A stretch of 24,999 bases of DNA from an uncultured Christensenellaceae bacterium (GCA_910587445.1 CAJULE010000002.1:8262-33260), one strand, 5' to 3'. Numbered from the stretch's first letter, positions 1-7,974 are shown. The notes: generated by a model from the letters alone, not told the origin. Numbers and translations: made by a program.

Positions 1-39
1 AAGCGTGAGGAGACGAAAGATAAATTATTCGAAAGTTAC

Positions 40-129
40 GGGATTGTAGCTCAGCCGGTTAGAGCACACGCCTGTTACGAAGCGCGAAGCATAAGCGTGA
101 GGTATTAAGGTTGAATTCATATCGTAGGG
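40..129 (+). pseudogene. tRNA-Ile-like remnant, broken in the anticodon loop
   Basis: Positions 40-74 read like the 5' half of a bacterial tRNA-Ile(GAT): acceptor strand GGGATTG, D-arm TAGCTCAGCCGGTTAGAGCA, then the 5' side of the anticodon stem. The 3' side (ATAAGCGTGAGG, 91-102) is also recognisable, but 16 extra bases (75-90) separate the G from the AT of the anticodon. The T-arm and 3' acceptor (103-129) do not pair properly with the 5' acceptor strand. The window begins with the same AAGCGTGAGG, so a second damaged copy may lie just upstream. I read it as a pseudogene; the family assignment rests on similarity to typical tRNA-Ile recalled from memory. Confidence 0.45.
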
Positions 130-131
130 TA

Positions 132-160
132 TAAAAGCAGTCGGCAATGGACTGCTTTTA
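132..160. terminator. Hairpin terminator, possibly bidirectional
   Basis: A perfect 11-bp stem (132-142 with 150-160) closes a 7-base loop and has an A-run on the 5' side and a T-run on the 3' side. It could stop transcription from either direction and separates the tRNA remnant from the CRISPR locus. Confidence 0.5.
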
Positions 161-234
161 ATATATAAACCAAGACGAACTGTTTTGTAATAAGCTACTT
201 GATTTTAAAATTTTCGAATATGTGTTAAAATATC

Positions 235-263
235 TTTACTTTTTCTGCTTAATATGCTATATT
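235..263 (+). promoter_or_regulatory. Promoter of the tracrRNA (sigma-A, extended -10)
   Basis: TTTACT at 235-240 and TATATT at 258-263 are separated by 17 bases. A TG dinucleotide at 255-256 gives an extended -10. Transcription would start near 270, a few bases before the anti-repeat, which fits a dedicated tracrRNA promoter. Confidence 0.65.
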
Positions 264-269
264 ATAAAA

Positions 270-358
270 AAATTCTTGTAAGACTCGGATGGGAAGAAAA
301 GTGTATCGGATAGCGATATAAAGGGCTATAACAAAAAACTCCCTTTCGGGAGCTTGTT
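270..358 (+). ncRNA. tracrRNA of the type II-A CRISPR system (candidate)
   Basis: The anti-repeat lies at about 278-290. TCGGAT (285-290) pairs with the first six bases of the CRISPR repeat (GTTTGA, with G-U wobbles). AAGAC (280-284) pairs with repeat bases 9-13, and two more wobble pairs extend the stem. Repeat bases 7-8 are left as a bulge, as in known Cas9 guide duplexes. Downstream are a hairpin at 302-320 (TATCG/CGATA core) and a 5-bp CTCCC/GGGAG hairpin at 339-352 that probably marks the 3' end, although no long T-run follows. It sits on the same strand just before cas9, a usual place in II-A loci. The ends are approximate. Confidence 0.68.
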
Positions 359-401
359 CGCCACTGCGATTAAGTGATTGGAATAAATTTTTATTTGAAC
401 T

Positions 402-430
402 TTGTCTTGTTGTTCATACCTACATTATAT
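402..430 (+). promoter_or_regulatory. Possible promoter of the cas operon
   Basis: TTGTCT (402-407) and TTATAT (425-430) lie 17 bases apart in AT-rich DNA about 40 bases before the cas9 start. TTGAAC at 395-400 is an alternative -35. The match is moderate, and read-through from the tracrRNA promoter is also possible. Confidence 0.35.
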
Positions 431-468
431 TCATACGATACGAAAAAGTCAAGCGCTTGGAGGTACAT

Positions 469-3400
469 ATGGAAAAATTTTATTTGGGACTCGATGTAGG
501 AACCGATTCGGTCGGCATAGCCTGCACGAACGAAGATTACGAACTTCTTCGTGCGAAGGGAAAAGACTTATGGGCTGTGCGTTTGTTCGAGGAAGCGAAA
601 ACTGCGGCAGAGCGAAGATCGAAACGTACGGCGCGCAGAAGGTTGCAACGGCGAGCATGGCGTGTAGATCTTCTTCAAGAACTGTTCGAACCGTATATGT
701 CGGACTCGTTGTTCTTTCCGCGTCTAAATAACAGCGGTTTTGTATATGAGGATAAGGACGCGATATTGGGCGCGCCTTATTCACTGTTTGCCGATAAGAA
801 TTACACAGATAAGACATTTTATAAAGAATACCCGACGATATATCATTTAAGAAAAGACCTTATGTACGGAGATAAGAAGTACGATTTGAGATTGTACTAT
901 CTTGCCGTTCACCACATTGTAAAGTATCGCGGTCATTTCCTGTTTGAAGGTCAGTCCATGAGCGATATACATGATTTTCGCGTGCTTTTGGATAAGCTCA
1001 ATCAAGCCGCCGAAGAGAGCTTCTTTGAAAATACGCCTATTATTTCCGCCGAGAAGTCGGACGAGCTTAAAGAAATTGCCTTAAATAAGTCTTTGCGCTT
1101 AAACGACAAAAAGAAAAAGTGTCGCTCACTTTTGAACGCGATGAAATCTCCGCTTAAAGATATAGTGACGCTTATGCTCGGCGGCAGCGCAAAACCGTGC
1201 GACATATTCGATAACGACGAATATAAGCAGCTCAAAAGTATTTCGTTCAAGGGCATGACCGAAGATGAATTTTCGGCATACGAAGATACTTTCGGAGACG
1301 ATTTCGCATACTTGCAGGCGCTGAAAAAGATTTACGATTATATCGTATTCGAACAAACTCTTGACGGCAACGATTATATATCCGAAGCGATGATTAAGAT
1401 CTACGACAAACACGCTTCCGATTTGCGCCGTCTTAAAAAGTTTTTAGCCGAGAACTGCCCGCATGAGACATATCTGAAGGTTTTTAAGAGTGTTTCGGAA
1501 AAGAATAACTATGCGGCGTATATCGGCTACACAAAGGTCGGGAAGAAAAAAGTCAAATTAAAAAAGTGTACGGATAAAGCCGAGTTCGATAAATTTTTGA
1601 AAAAGATAGTGAGCGAAGTCAAGGTTTCGGACGGCGATACGGAGAAGGAAAAGCTTTTGTCGGAAATCGAAAACGGAGATTTTTTGCCTAAGATACTTAA
1701 CGCCGACAACGGCACGGTTCCTTACCAAATAAACGGAGTCGAGCTGAACCGTATTCTCGAAAATCTTTGCCGCGATTATCCCGATTTCGCCTCGGCAGTC
1801 GACGGCGGACTGAGCATTGCGAATAAGATAAAGAGTATTTTCGAATTCAGAATACCTTACTATGTCGGACCTTTAAATACATACCATTTGAAAGACGGGG
1901 ATAAGGGTAACAGTTGGGCAATCAGGAGATCCGAAGGCAGAATTTTGCCGTGGAATTTCGACGAAAAAATAGACAGAGCCAAAAGCAACGAGAGCTTTAT
2001 GCGCCGCATGACGAACAAGTGCACGTATCTCTATTGCGAAAACACACTCCCGAAATGTTCGATACTTTATCAAAAATTCAACACGCTCAATCAACTGAAT
2101 AATCTTAAAATAGACGAACAACCCATAAGCGTCGAGCTTAAACAAGCAATTTACAACGATTTGTTTTTAAAAGATAAGCGTGTGACGAAAAATCGCATTC
2201 GGAAATATATCGTCGACAGGGGCTGGGCGCCGAGCTCGAGAGAATCCGAAATATCGCTTTCCGGTTTCGACGGCGAAATAAACGTGAGCATGAGTTCGTA
2301 TATTATGCTAAAAAATATACTCGGAGATTTTGTCGACGAAAATACAGACATATGCGAAGATATAATTCTTTGGCACACGCTGAATACCGATAAAGGAATC
2401 GTAGAGAATCTTATAAAGTCCGAATACGGACACATTGGCAAAATAGCCGAGAACTTAAAACGGCTTAAAGGAATAACGTCGTTTAAGGATTTCGGAAAAC
2501 TGTCGAAAAAATTCTTAAGCGAAATAAAGGGAGCCTATAGGGAAACGGGAGAGGTCGCTACCGTTATTTCCATGTTGTATGAAACAAATCTCAATCTCAA
2601 TAGAATATTATGGGACAAGAGGTTTACGTTCATGGAAGCCATCGACGCCGAAAACAACGTGTCTTCCGAAGATATTGCATACGGAGCTTTGGAGGACATG
2701 GGGTTAAATCCGCAAGTACGCAGAGGCGTGTGGCAGGCGCTTAAAATGACCGACGAATGTATTTCCGCCGTCGACAGAGCGCCGGATAAAATATTCGTCG
2801 AAGTTACGCGCGGCTGCGGCGAAAAGGGAAAGCGCACGGAATCACGCAAGATGAAGATTGAAAAGCTTTACGAAACGGCGCACGACGTGGATGAACTCTT
2901 GTCGGAACTTAAAACGAGATCGGAAAGCGATTTGCGGCAGGAACGACTCTATCTGTACTTTCTGCAACTCGGTAAGTGTGCTTACAGCGGCAGACAAATA
3001 TCTTTGGACGATCTAAACGGCAACACTTACGACGTCGATCACATAGTGCCGCAGTCGCTTGTCAAGGACGACAGTATCGACAATAAAGTGCTCGTGTACA
3101 GAGAGTGTAATGCAAAAAAGACAAATATCTATCCTGTTCCCGAACAGTTCCGCAGTATGCGCAAAATGTGGGACAGGCTTAAGGCACAGGGATTGATGAG
3201 CGCGAAAAAGTATTCGCTTCTTACAAGAACCGAGCCTCTTGCCGAGAGCGATTACAACGACTTCATAAGCCGACAGCTCGTAGTTACAGGGCAGACGGCA
3301 AAGGCTGTTGCCGAGCTTTTGAAACGTAAATACGAAAATTCGGGGACGAAAATCTTTTACAGCAAAGGCTCGAATGTTTCCGATTTCAAAAGCAAGTACG

Positions 3401-4542
3401 ATATCGTAAAGTGCAGAGAGACAAACGATTTACATCATGCCCGCGACGCCTATCTGAATATTGTCGTAGGCAATGTTTTCGATACGAGGTATTCGGAAGC
3501 TTGGTTTAAATCGAGAGATACTTACGATAAATGGCGCAATTACGATCGCACGAAAATATTCGACAGAGAAATCGACGGTGCATGGCACGGACAAGATACG
3601 CTCGTGAAAGTGAAAGCAACCGTGGGAAAATGCAGCATTGGAGTGACTCGCTATGCATTTACCGGAAAAGGCAAGTTTTATGATGAAACCGTCTACGGTA
3701 AAGACGGCGGCGCACAGCTTCCGAGAAAAGAGGGTAAAGCAGGCAGCCTGTCTCCCTATGCCGATGTTGAGAAATACGGCGGATTCAAAAGCCCGTTTAC
3801 CGCATATTTTGTCGTTGTGAAATCGGTCGATAAAAAGGGAAATCCCATAAAAACACTCGAGGCGATTCCCATAATCGTAGATTATAAATCGAAGAACGAT
3901 TCCCGTGCGGTAATGAATTATCTTTGTAATGTTCGCAGGCTTAAAGACCCGACGGTGCTTGTCGAAAAAATCAAAACCCACACGCTTCTCGAGATAAACG
4001 GCACTCCTGGCTGGATCGCGGGAATAACAGGTAGTCGGATATTATTGCACAACGCCGTGCAGTGGTATACATCTTCGGAAACAGACAGGTATGTTAAGGC
4101 GCTTGCGAAACTCGACGAGGCGGATAAAAGCAAACGCATCTCCGACGAAGAACGAAATAGAGCTGAATTCGAGATGTCGACCAACCGCTTCAAAGAGGTG
4201 AAATGCGCGGTGAACGCGATAAACAATCTGAAGCTCTACGACGAAATAATCGAAAGGCTCGGTCGCAAAATATACGGCGGACTTTCGTCGGTACGCACCT
4301 TTCGAGGCAATTTGAGTAAGTCAAGAGAAAAGTTTGTTGCTTTATCTGTTATCGATCAAGCAAAAGTGCTCTTACAATGCGTCAAATTTATGAAGTGCAA
4401 CGCCGAAGCTGCTGACTTGTCTTTAGTAGGCTGCGGGAAGAGGTGCGGAATATTGCTGATAAACCAAAATATTACCGATATGAATATAACAGTTGTGCAT
4501 ACATCGGAATGCGGACTTACAGAGCGCCGCATGAAGATTTAA
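469..4542 (+). CDS. cas9: CRISPR-associated endonuclease Cas9, type II-A
   Basis: RNA-guided DNA endonuclease of 1357 residues, the usual size for II-A. It binds the crRNA:tracrRNA duplex and cuts both target strands. RuvC-I is at the N-terminus (FYLGLDVGTDSVG, catalytic D9), followed by an arginine-rich bridge helix (about 46-72). RuvC-II carries E778 in IFVEVTR. The HNH domain has DVDHIVPQS with catalytic H858 and the downstream N and K-rich segment. RuvC-III has DLHHARDAYLNIVVGN with H990 and D993. All nuclease residues are therefore present, and the C-terminal PAM-interacting region is full length. I chose ATG 469 rather than the in-frame TTG at 457 because GGAGG (459-463) sits 5 bases before it and the protein then begins MEKFYLGLD. 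cas1 starts 4 bases after the stop. The PAM cannot be read from the sequence. Confidence 0.97.
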   Translation: MEKFYLGLDVGTDSVGIACTNEDYELLRAKGKDLWAVRLFEEAKTAAERRSKRTARRRLQRRAWRVDLLQELFEPYMSDSLFFPRLNNSGFVYEDKDAILGAPYSLFADKNYTDKTFYKEYPTIYHLRKDLMYGDKKYDLRLYYLAVHHIVKYRGHFLFEGQSMSDIHDFRVLLDKLNQAAEESFFENTPIISAEKSDELKEIALNKSLRLNDKKKKCRSLLNAMKSPLKDIVTLMLGGSAKPCDIFDNDEYKQLKSISFKGMTEDEFSAYEDTFGDDFAYLQALKKIYDYIVFEQTLDGNDYISEAMIKIYDKHASDLRRLKKFLAENCPHETYLKVFKSVSEKNNYAAYIGYTKVGKKKVKLKKCTDKAEFDKFLKKIVSEVKVSDGDTEKEKLLSEIENGDFLPKILNADNGTVPYQINGVELNRILENLCRDYPDFASAVDGGLSIANKIKSIFEFRIPYYVGPLNTYHLKDGDKGNSWAIRRSEGRILPWNFDEKIDRAKSNESFMRRMTNKCTYLYCENTLPKCSILYQKFNTLNQLNNLKIDEQPISVELKQAIYNDLFLKDKRVTKNRIRKYIVDRGWAPSSRESEISLSGFDGEINVSMSSYIMLKNILGDFVDENTDICEDIILWHTLNTDKGIVENLIKSEYGHIGKIAENLKRLKGITSFKDFGKLSKKFLSEIKGAYRETGEVATVISMLYETNLNLNRILWDKRFTFMEAIDAENNVSSEDIAYGALEDMGLNPQVRRGVWQALKMTDECISAVDRAPDKIFVEVTRGCGEKGKRTESRKMKIEKLYETAHDVDELLSELKTRSESDLRQERLYLYFLQLGKCAYSGRQISLDDLNGNTYDVDHIVPQSLVKDDSIDNKVLVYRECNAKKTNIYPVPEQFRSMRKMWDRLKAQGLMSAKKYSLLTRTEPLAESDYNDFISRQLVVTGQTAKAVAELLKRKYENSGTKIFYSKGSNVSDFKSKYDIVKCRETNDLHHARDAYLNIVVGNVFDTRYSEAWFKSRDTYDKWRNYDRTKIFDREIDGAWHGQDTLVKVKATVGKCSIGVTRYAFTGKGKFYDETVYGKDGGAQLPRKEGKAGSLSPYADVEKYGGFKSPFTAYFVVVKSVDKKGNPIKTLEAIPIIVDYKSKNDSRAVMNYLCNVRRLKDPTVLVEKIKTHTLLEINGTPGWIAGITGSRILLHNAVQWYTSSETDRYVKALAKLDEADKSKRISDEERNRAEFEMSTNRFKEVKCAVNAINNLKLYDEIIERLGRKIYGGLSSVRTFRGNLSKSREKFVALSVIDQAKVLLQCVKFMKCNAEAADLSLVGCGKRCGILLINQNITDMNITVVHTSECGLTERRMKI

Positions 4543-4546
4543 AGCG

Positions 4547-5430
4547 GTGGGCTTCAGGACGGTGGTCGTGAAATCTCGGGTCAAGCTCGAACTGCGATTG
4601 AATGCTATGATTATCCGCGGCGAAACCGAAAAGAGAATATTCATAAACGAAATAAATACTCTTATCGTCCAAAGCACGGCTGTCTCCATGACGGCAGCCC
4701 TGTTGAACGAACTCACGAAAAACAACATAAAGGTGATATTTTGCGACGAAAAGTGTAATCCGTCTTCGGAGCTTTTGCCGTATTACGGCGCGCATAATAC
4801 CTCGAAACGATATAAACAGCAGATCATGTGGAAGCAATCGGCGCGCGATTCCGTGTGGCGCATAATCATTATGCGCAAAATAATCGAGCAATCTAAAATA
4901 TTATGGGAACGAGGAAAAATCAAGGAAGCGGATATGCTTGTCGAATATGCCTCGCAGGTTACGGACGGAGATAGGACAAACAGAGAAGGGCACGCCGCAA
5001 AGGTTTATTTCAACAGCTTGTTCGAGGGCGGAGAAAGCAGGCGCGACGACACATTTCTGAACGGCTGTCTAAACTACGGTTATGCGATTTTATTGTCTGC
5101 ATTCAATCGGGAAGTGGTAGCAAGCGGATATATGACACAGCTCGGAATCTGGCATGCAACGAGTTCAATCAATTCAATCTATCCAGCGATCTTATGGAGC
5201 CGTTTCGTCCGTATGTGGACAGGCTTGCGCTTTCGATCGAAAACGGGGATAAGGATTTCAAAATAAAAATGGCGGATATTCTGAACTATAATGTTACGAT
5301 AGGCGGAAAGAGCACTACGTTCGATCTTGCCGTTCGGCAATATGCGCGCAGCGTTTTTCAGGCGCTTCAAAACGGGAACACAGAGGAAATGCTCTTTCCC
5401 GAAGATGTGGAATGGAATCGTGAACTTTAG
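4547..5430 (+). pseudogene. cas1: Cas1 integrase, interrupted by a 1-nt frameshift
   Basis: Cas1 and Cas2 insert new spacers at the leader end of the array. Reading from GTG 4547 (MGFRTVVVKSR, a typical II-A Cas1 start) the frame holds catalytic E147 (NREGHA) and H203 (LGIWH), then runs into unrelated residues and stops at 5266. The expected continuation NEFNQFNLSSDLMEPFRP resumes in another frame from about 5158 and runs to the TAG at 5430, with the third catalytic Glu in MEPFRP. One base is missing between 5155 and 5158 (CATGCAAC where CAT-TGC-AAC is expected). There is no homopolymer or slippery run there, so programmed frameshifting is unlikely. The truncated product would lack a catalytic residue. 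Either the gene is recently broken or the deletion is a sequencing or assembly error. No clear ribosome binding site is seen; coupling to cas9 is likely. Confidence 0.88.
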
Positions 5431-5740
5431 ATTTATGAGACTTATGGTATTTTTCGATTTGCCGATGTTGTCGGATAAGAACAGGCGAGACTATGCTCAT
5501 TTCAGAAAATTTCTTCTGAAAAACGGGTTTATCATGATGCAAAAATCGGTCTACACAAAGCTTGTGATAAATAATGTTACGAGTGCGCTTATCAGACAAA
5601 AGGTAAGAGACAATCTGCCGCCCGAGGGTCTGATCGAAATGCTCGAAGTCACGGAAAACCAGTTTGCAAAAATCGAATATCTGATGGGTGAGGAGCAAAA
5701 AACGACGCTCGACAGTACGGACAGGATAGTGGAAATATGA
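5420..5740 (+). CDS. cas2: CRISPR-associated protein Cas2
   Basis: Small ferredoxin-fold partner of Cas1 in the spacer-integration complex. The sequence MRLMVFFDLPMLSDKNRRDY, with the first beta strand ending in the conserved Asp, then FRKFLLKNGFIMMQKSVY, is characteristic of II-A Cas2. From GTG 5420 it has 106 residues and begins NFRFMRLMVFF, overlapping the cas1 end by 11 bases. The alternative ATG 5435 would give 101 residues. Neither has a strong ribosome binding site, so translational coupling to cas1 is likely, and the cas1 frameshift could lower its expression because ribosomes would stop at 5266. The frame itself is intact. Its stop overlaps the csn2 start (ATGA). Confidence 0.92.
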   Translation: MNFRFMRLMVFFDLPMLSDKNRRDYAHFRKFLLKNGFIMMQKSVYTKLVINNVTSALIRQKVRDNLPPEGLIEMLEVTENQFAKIEYLMGEEQKTTLDSTDRIVEI

Positions 5741-6438
5741 GTGAAACCATCTGTAAAATAATACACCATAAAATAGAAACGCCTATTGAAATGGATCCCC
5801 ATGTGCCTAAGGTTTTAGCAATAGAAAGCCCGAAAGAGTTTTATGCGCTTGTTGAAGAACTCGGCGCGCAGTTCGAAGGAGAAGACGGAAATTTCGTGCT
5901 TCTCGACGGTGAAAACAGGCTCTCGTTCGAAAAGAACGGAGAATTTGTCCGCGACATTTTTTCGCTGAATTTCGAAGATAAGAAACTTACGTCTTCATTA
6001 TATAAGAATCTCGAAAAGATATCTGCGGACGGAGAACTTCAAGTGTTGCAAAACAAACTGGACACAGAGCTTGCCTTATATTATAGCAGCTTATTCGACA
6101 GACTTTCATTGTCGCTTACGTTCGACGAAATGTGTGTTTCCGACATTTTAAAACTCGGAAAAGTTAGACTGCAAGAATATTACTCGGGAATACTCGAAAA
6201 GATAATCTGTTATATCAATGCGATGATCGAGCTTAAAAAGTCGAGGTTTTTCGTATTCGTTCATCTTAAAAGCGTTTTGACCGATGACGAGCTTAAACAG
6301 CTGTACAGACATTGCGCTTTGGAAAAAGTCGGACTTTTGCTTATGGAAAGCGGCATAAAAAGGGGAGTGCTACGAGAAGAGCGAACCATAATCATAACCG
6401 AAGATTTGTGTGAGATCGTTGACAAATCGCCGGATTGA
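5737..6438 (+). CDS. csn2: Csn2 spacer-acquisition protein, type II-A
   Basis: Csn2 is the type II-A signature protein, a ring-shaped tetramer that threads onto DNA ends and is needed for spacer acquisition. The 233-residue product shows the family pattern: an N-terminal SPKEFYALVEEL segment, a middle ALYYSSLFDRLSLSLTFDEM helix and then beta strand FFVFVHLKSVLTDDEL, and a C-terminal LLLMES ... ITEDLCEIV ending. Its length fits the short Csn2 group. The ATG overlaps the cas2 stop, so cas9-cas1-cas2-csn2 form one operon. It is followed within 80 bases by the array leader. The frame is complete. Confidence 0.9.
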   Translation: MSETICKIIHHKIETPIEMDPHVPKVLAIESPKEFYALVEELGAQFEGEDGNFVLLDGENRLSFEKNGEFVRDIFSLNFEDKKLTSSLYKNLEKISADGELQVLQNKLDTELALYYSSLFDRLSLSLTFDEMCVSDILKLGKVRLQEYYSGILEKIICYINAMIELKKSRFFVFVHLKSVLTDDELKQLYRHCALEKVGLLLMESGIKRGVLREERTIIITEDLCEIVDKSPD

Positions 6439-6518
6439 TGTTAAAATAAAAATGCTCTTGTTTGGTTATTGAAACAGCCGTATCAGTCATACGCGGTTTT
6501 CAGATCTCCGAATTTGAG
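6439..6518 (+). promoter_or_regulatory. CRISPR leader ending in the ATTTGAG anchor
   Basis: Eighty bases between csn2 and the first repeat. The last seven bases, 6512-6518, are ATTTGAG, the leader-anchoring sequence described for type II-A arrays as guiding Cas1-Cas2 integration at the first repeat. A weak promoter candidate is TTGTTT (6458-6463) with TATCAG (6481-6486), 17 bases apart. This fixes the leader end of the array on the csn2 side. Confidence 0.75.
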
Positions 6519-7214
6519 GTTTGAGAGTCTTGTTGTTTCATAAGCAGTTAAAACTCCACTACCAGCCTTGTTTTGGTGCTTTAAGTTTGAGAGTCTTGTT
6601 GTTTCATAAGCAGTTAAAACTCGGAGGTGAGAACTAATGGACAAGGCAAAGTTTGAGAGTCTTGTTGTTTCATAAGCAGTTAAAACATATGTTGCTGCCG
6701 GATAGGTCAACGGGCTGTTTGAGAGTCTTGTTGTTTCATAAGCAGTTAAAACTTATATTCGGCGTTAACGTCCGGGAAGTTTGTTTGAGAGTCTTGTTGT
6801 TTCATAAGCAGTTAAAACACGAGCGCCGCGATAAGGACCTTGCGGCAAGTTTGAGAGTCTTGTTGTTTCATAAGCAGTTAAAACTATCGTTTCCATAAGT
6901 TAAAGCCTCCTTTTGTTTGAGAGTCTTGTTGTTTCATAAGCAGTTAAAACTACGCTTCCCGTAGATATGCCGAGTTCCTGGTTTGAGAGTCTTGTTGTTT
7001 CATAAGCAGTTAAAACAGAGCTCACGGCTTTTGAGGAAGTTCCTATGTTTGAGAGTCTTGTTGTTTCATAAGCAGTTAAAACTTCTTCAGCTATGCAGCC
7101 GTCAAGGTCGATGCAGTTTGAGAGTCCTGTTGTTCTTAAATGGCTTAAACATCGGCGCGGATAACATAACAAAAGCCTTTTTGAGAGTCTTGGTTTTAAT
7201 AAAAGGTCGCGCAA
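6519..7214 (+). CRISPR. Type II-A CRISPR array: 9 intact and 2 decayed repeats
   Basis: The 36-nt repeat begins GTTTGAGAGTCTTGTTG and ends CAGTTAAAAC. Nine identical copies begin at 6519, 6585, 6651, 6717, 6783, 6849, 6915, 6981 and 7047, each followed by a 30-nt spacer, except that the ninth spacer (7083-7115) is 33 nt. Repeat 10 (7116-7150) is 35 nt with several changes. Repeat 11 (about 7179-7214) keeps only its first half. Decay at the end away from the leader is normal for old array ends. The orientation agrees with the tracrRNA anti-repeat, which pairs with the 5' part of the repeat. Because the 66-nt period is a multiple of three, the array reads as long open frames on both strands; these are not genes. 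Confidence 0.98.
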
Positions 7215-7234
7215 ATATACCCGCATAAAATCGC

Positions 7235-7263
7235 TTGACTTTTTCGATATGATTGAGTATAAT
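7235..7263 (+). promoter_or_regulatory. Promoter of the rplU-prp-rpmA operon
   Basis: TTGACT (7235-7240), a 17-base spacer and TATAAT (7258-7263) form a near-consensus sigma-A promoter only about 20 bases after the last decayed CRISPR repeat. A 7-bp inverted repeat (CGCTTGA 7232-7238, TCAAGCG 7265-7271) flanks it. Confidence 0.85.
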
Positions 7264-7269
7264 ATCAAG

Positions 7270-7345
7270 CGAGTCGTTTGGAAGAGGCTTAAATGTCGCG
7301 AGACTGCCTTTACAACGGATACTATTACAGGAGGTGCTTTATATA
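7270..7345 (+). promoter_or_regulatory. rplU 5' untranslated leader, possible L21 autoregulatory RNA
   Basis: About 75 bases lie between the predicted transcription start and the rplU ATG. L21 leaders that bind ribosomal protein are known in Bacillota. Here I see only a small GTC-GCGA-GAC hairpin and the AGGAGG at 7329-7334, so the assignment rests on context. Confidence 0.3.
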
Positions 7346-7648
7346 ATGTATGCAATCGTAGAAGTAGGCGGAAAGCAGTACAAAGCGGCTGTCGGCGACA
7401 CACTCAAGCTTGAGAAGATAAACAAGGAGCCCGGCACGGAAGTCGAACTTAATGTACTCATGACGGTGGACGGCGAGAATGTCGTTTGCGGTAAGGACGC
7501 CGAAGCGTTGAAAGCAAAAGCGACGGTCGTGGCTCACGGCAAAGATCGCAAGATAATTGTTTTCAAGTACAAAGCAAAGAAGAACGAGCGCAAAAAGAAA
7601 GGTCACAGACAGCAGTTTACGACCGTTAAAGTAAGCGCAATCGGCTGA
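7346..7648 (+). CDS. rplU: 50S ribosomal protein L21
   Basis: Ribosomal protein that binds 23S rRNA in the large subunit. The 100-residue product starts MYAIVEVGGKQYKAAVGD, the L21 signature, and has the basic KYKAKKNERKKKGHRQ segment near the end, which contacts rRNA, and a normal TVKVSAI C-terminus. ATG 7346 is set by AGGAGG at 7329-7334, 11 bases upstream. It is the first gene of the operon with the strong promoter at 7235-7263, and its TGA overlaps the next ATG by one base. Confidence 0.97.
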   Translation: MYAIVEVGGKQYKAAVGDTLKLEKINKEPGTEVELNVLMTVDGENVVCGKDAEALKAKATVVAHGKDRKIIVFKYKAKKNERKKKGHRQQFTTVKVSAIG

Positions 7649-7974
7649 TGACCGAAGTCAAGATCGAGCGCGAAAACGGTCACATCGTATGCGTCGAGTG
7701 CGACGGACATACGGACTACGGCGAAGAGGGCGAGGACATAGTCTGCGCGGCGCTTTCGTCGGTGGTACAGACTGCGGTGCTCGGACTTATGAGTGTGGTC
7801 GGCATAAATTTGGAACTCAAGCGAGACTTCGACAGGGGATATCTGTTTATGAAACTCCCGGAGCTCGAAGAGGCTCGGAGACATGACGCCGACGTAATAC
7901 TCGACACCATGCTTTGCGGAATAGCCGATTTGCACGAAGGCTTTTCCAAGTACATCAAGCTCGAATACAAATAG
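7648..7974 (+). CDS. prp: Ribosomal-processing cysteine protease Prp
   Basis: Prp removes the short N-terminal extension of L27 in Bacillota that have it. The 108-residue protein carries the family motif CDGHTDYGEEGEDIVCAALS, with catalytic His21 and Cys33, in a compact alpha/beta fold. It lies between rplU and rpmA, where Prp is normally encoded, and its start overlaps the rplU stop. The neighbouring L27 has the matching cleavage site, so enzyme and substrate are encoded together. Confidence 0.93.
   Translation: MTEVKIERENGHIVCVECDGHTDYGEEGEDIVCAALSSVVQTAVLGLMSVVGINLELKRDFDRGYLFMKLPELEEARRHDADVILDTMLCGIADLHEGFSKYIKLEYK

Noticed and set aside
3430..3981. A 183-codon open frame antisense to the end of cas9
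   Set aside because: It lies wholly inside the conserved RuvC-III and PAM-interacting region of Cas9 and has no ribosome binding site.
5150..5160. Programmed ribosomal frameshift in cas1
   Set aside because: No slippery heptamer, homopolymer or obvious downstream hairpin lies at the break, and Cas1 is not known to need one.
6519..7178. Self-targeting spacers against this window
   Set aside because: Reading the spacers against the window by eye I found no match, but a full search was not possible.
6483..7403. Several open frames on both strands across the CRISPR array
   Set aside because: The 66-nt repeat-spacer period is a multiple of three, so the repeats are read as the same peptide again and again; they are not genes.
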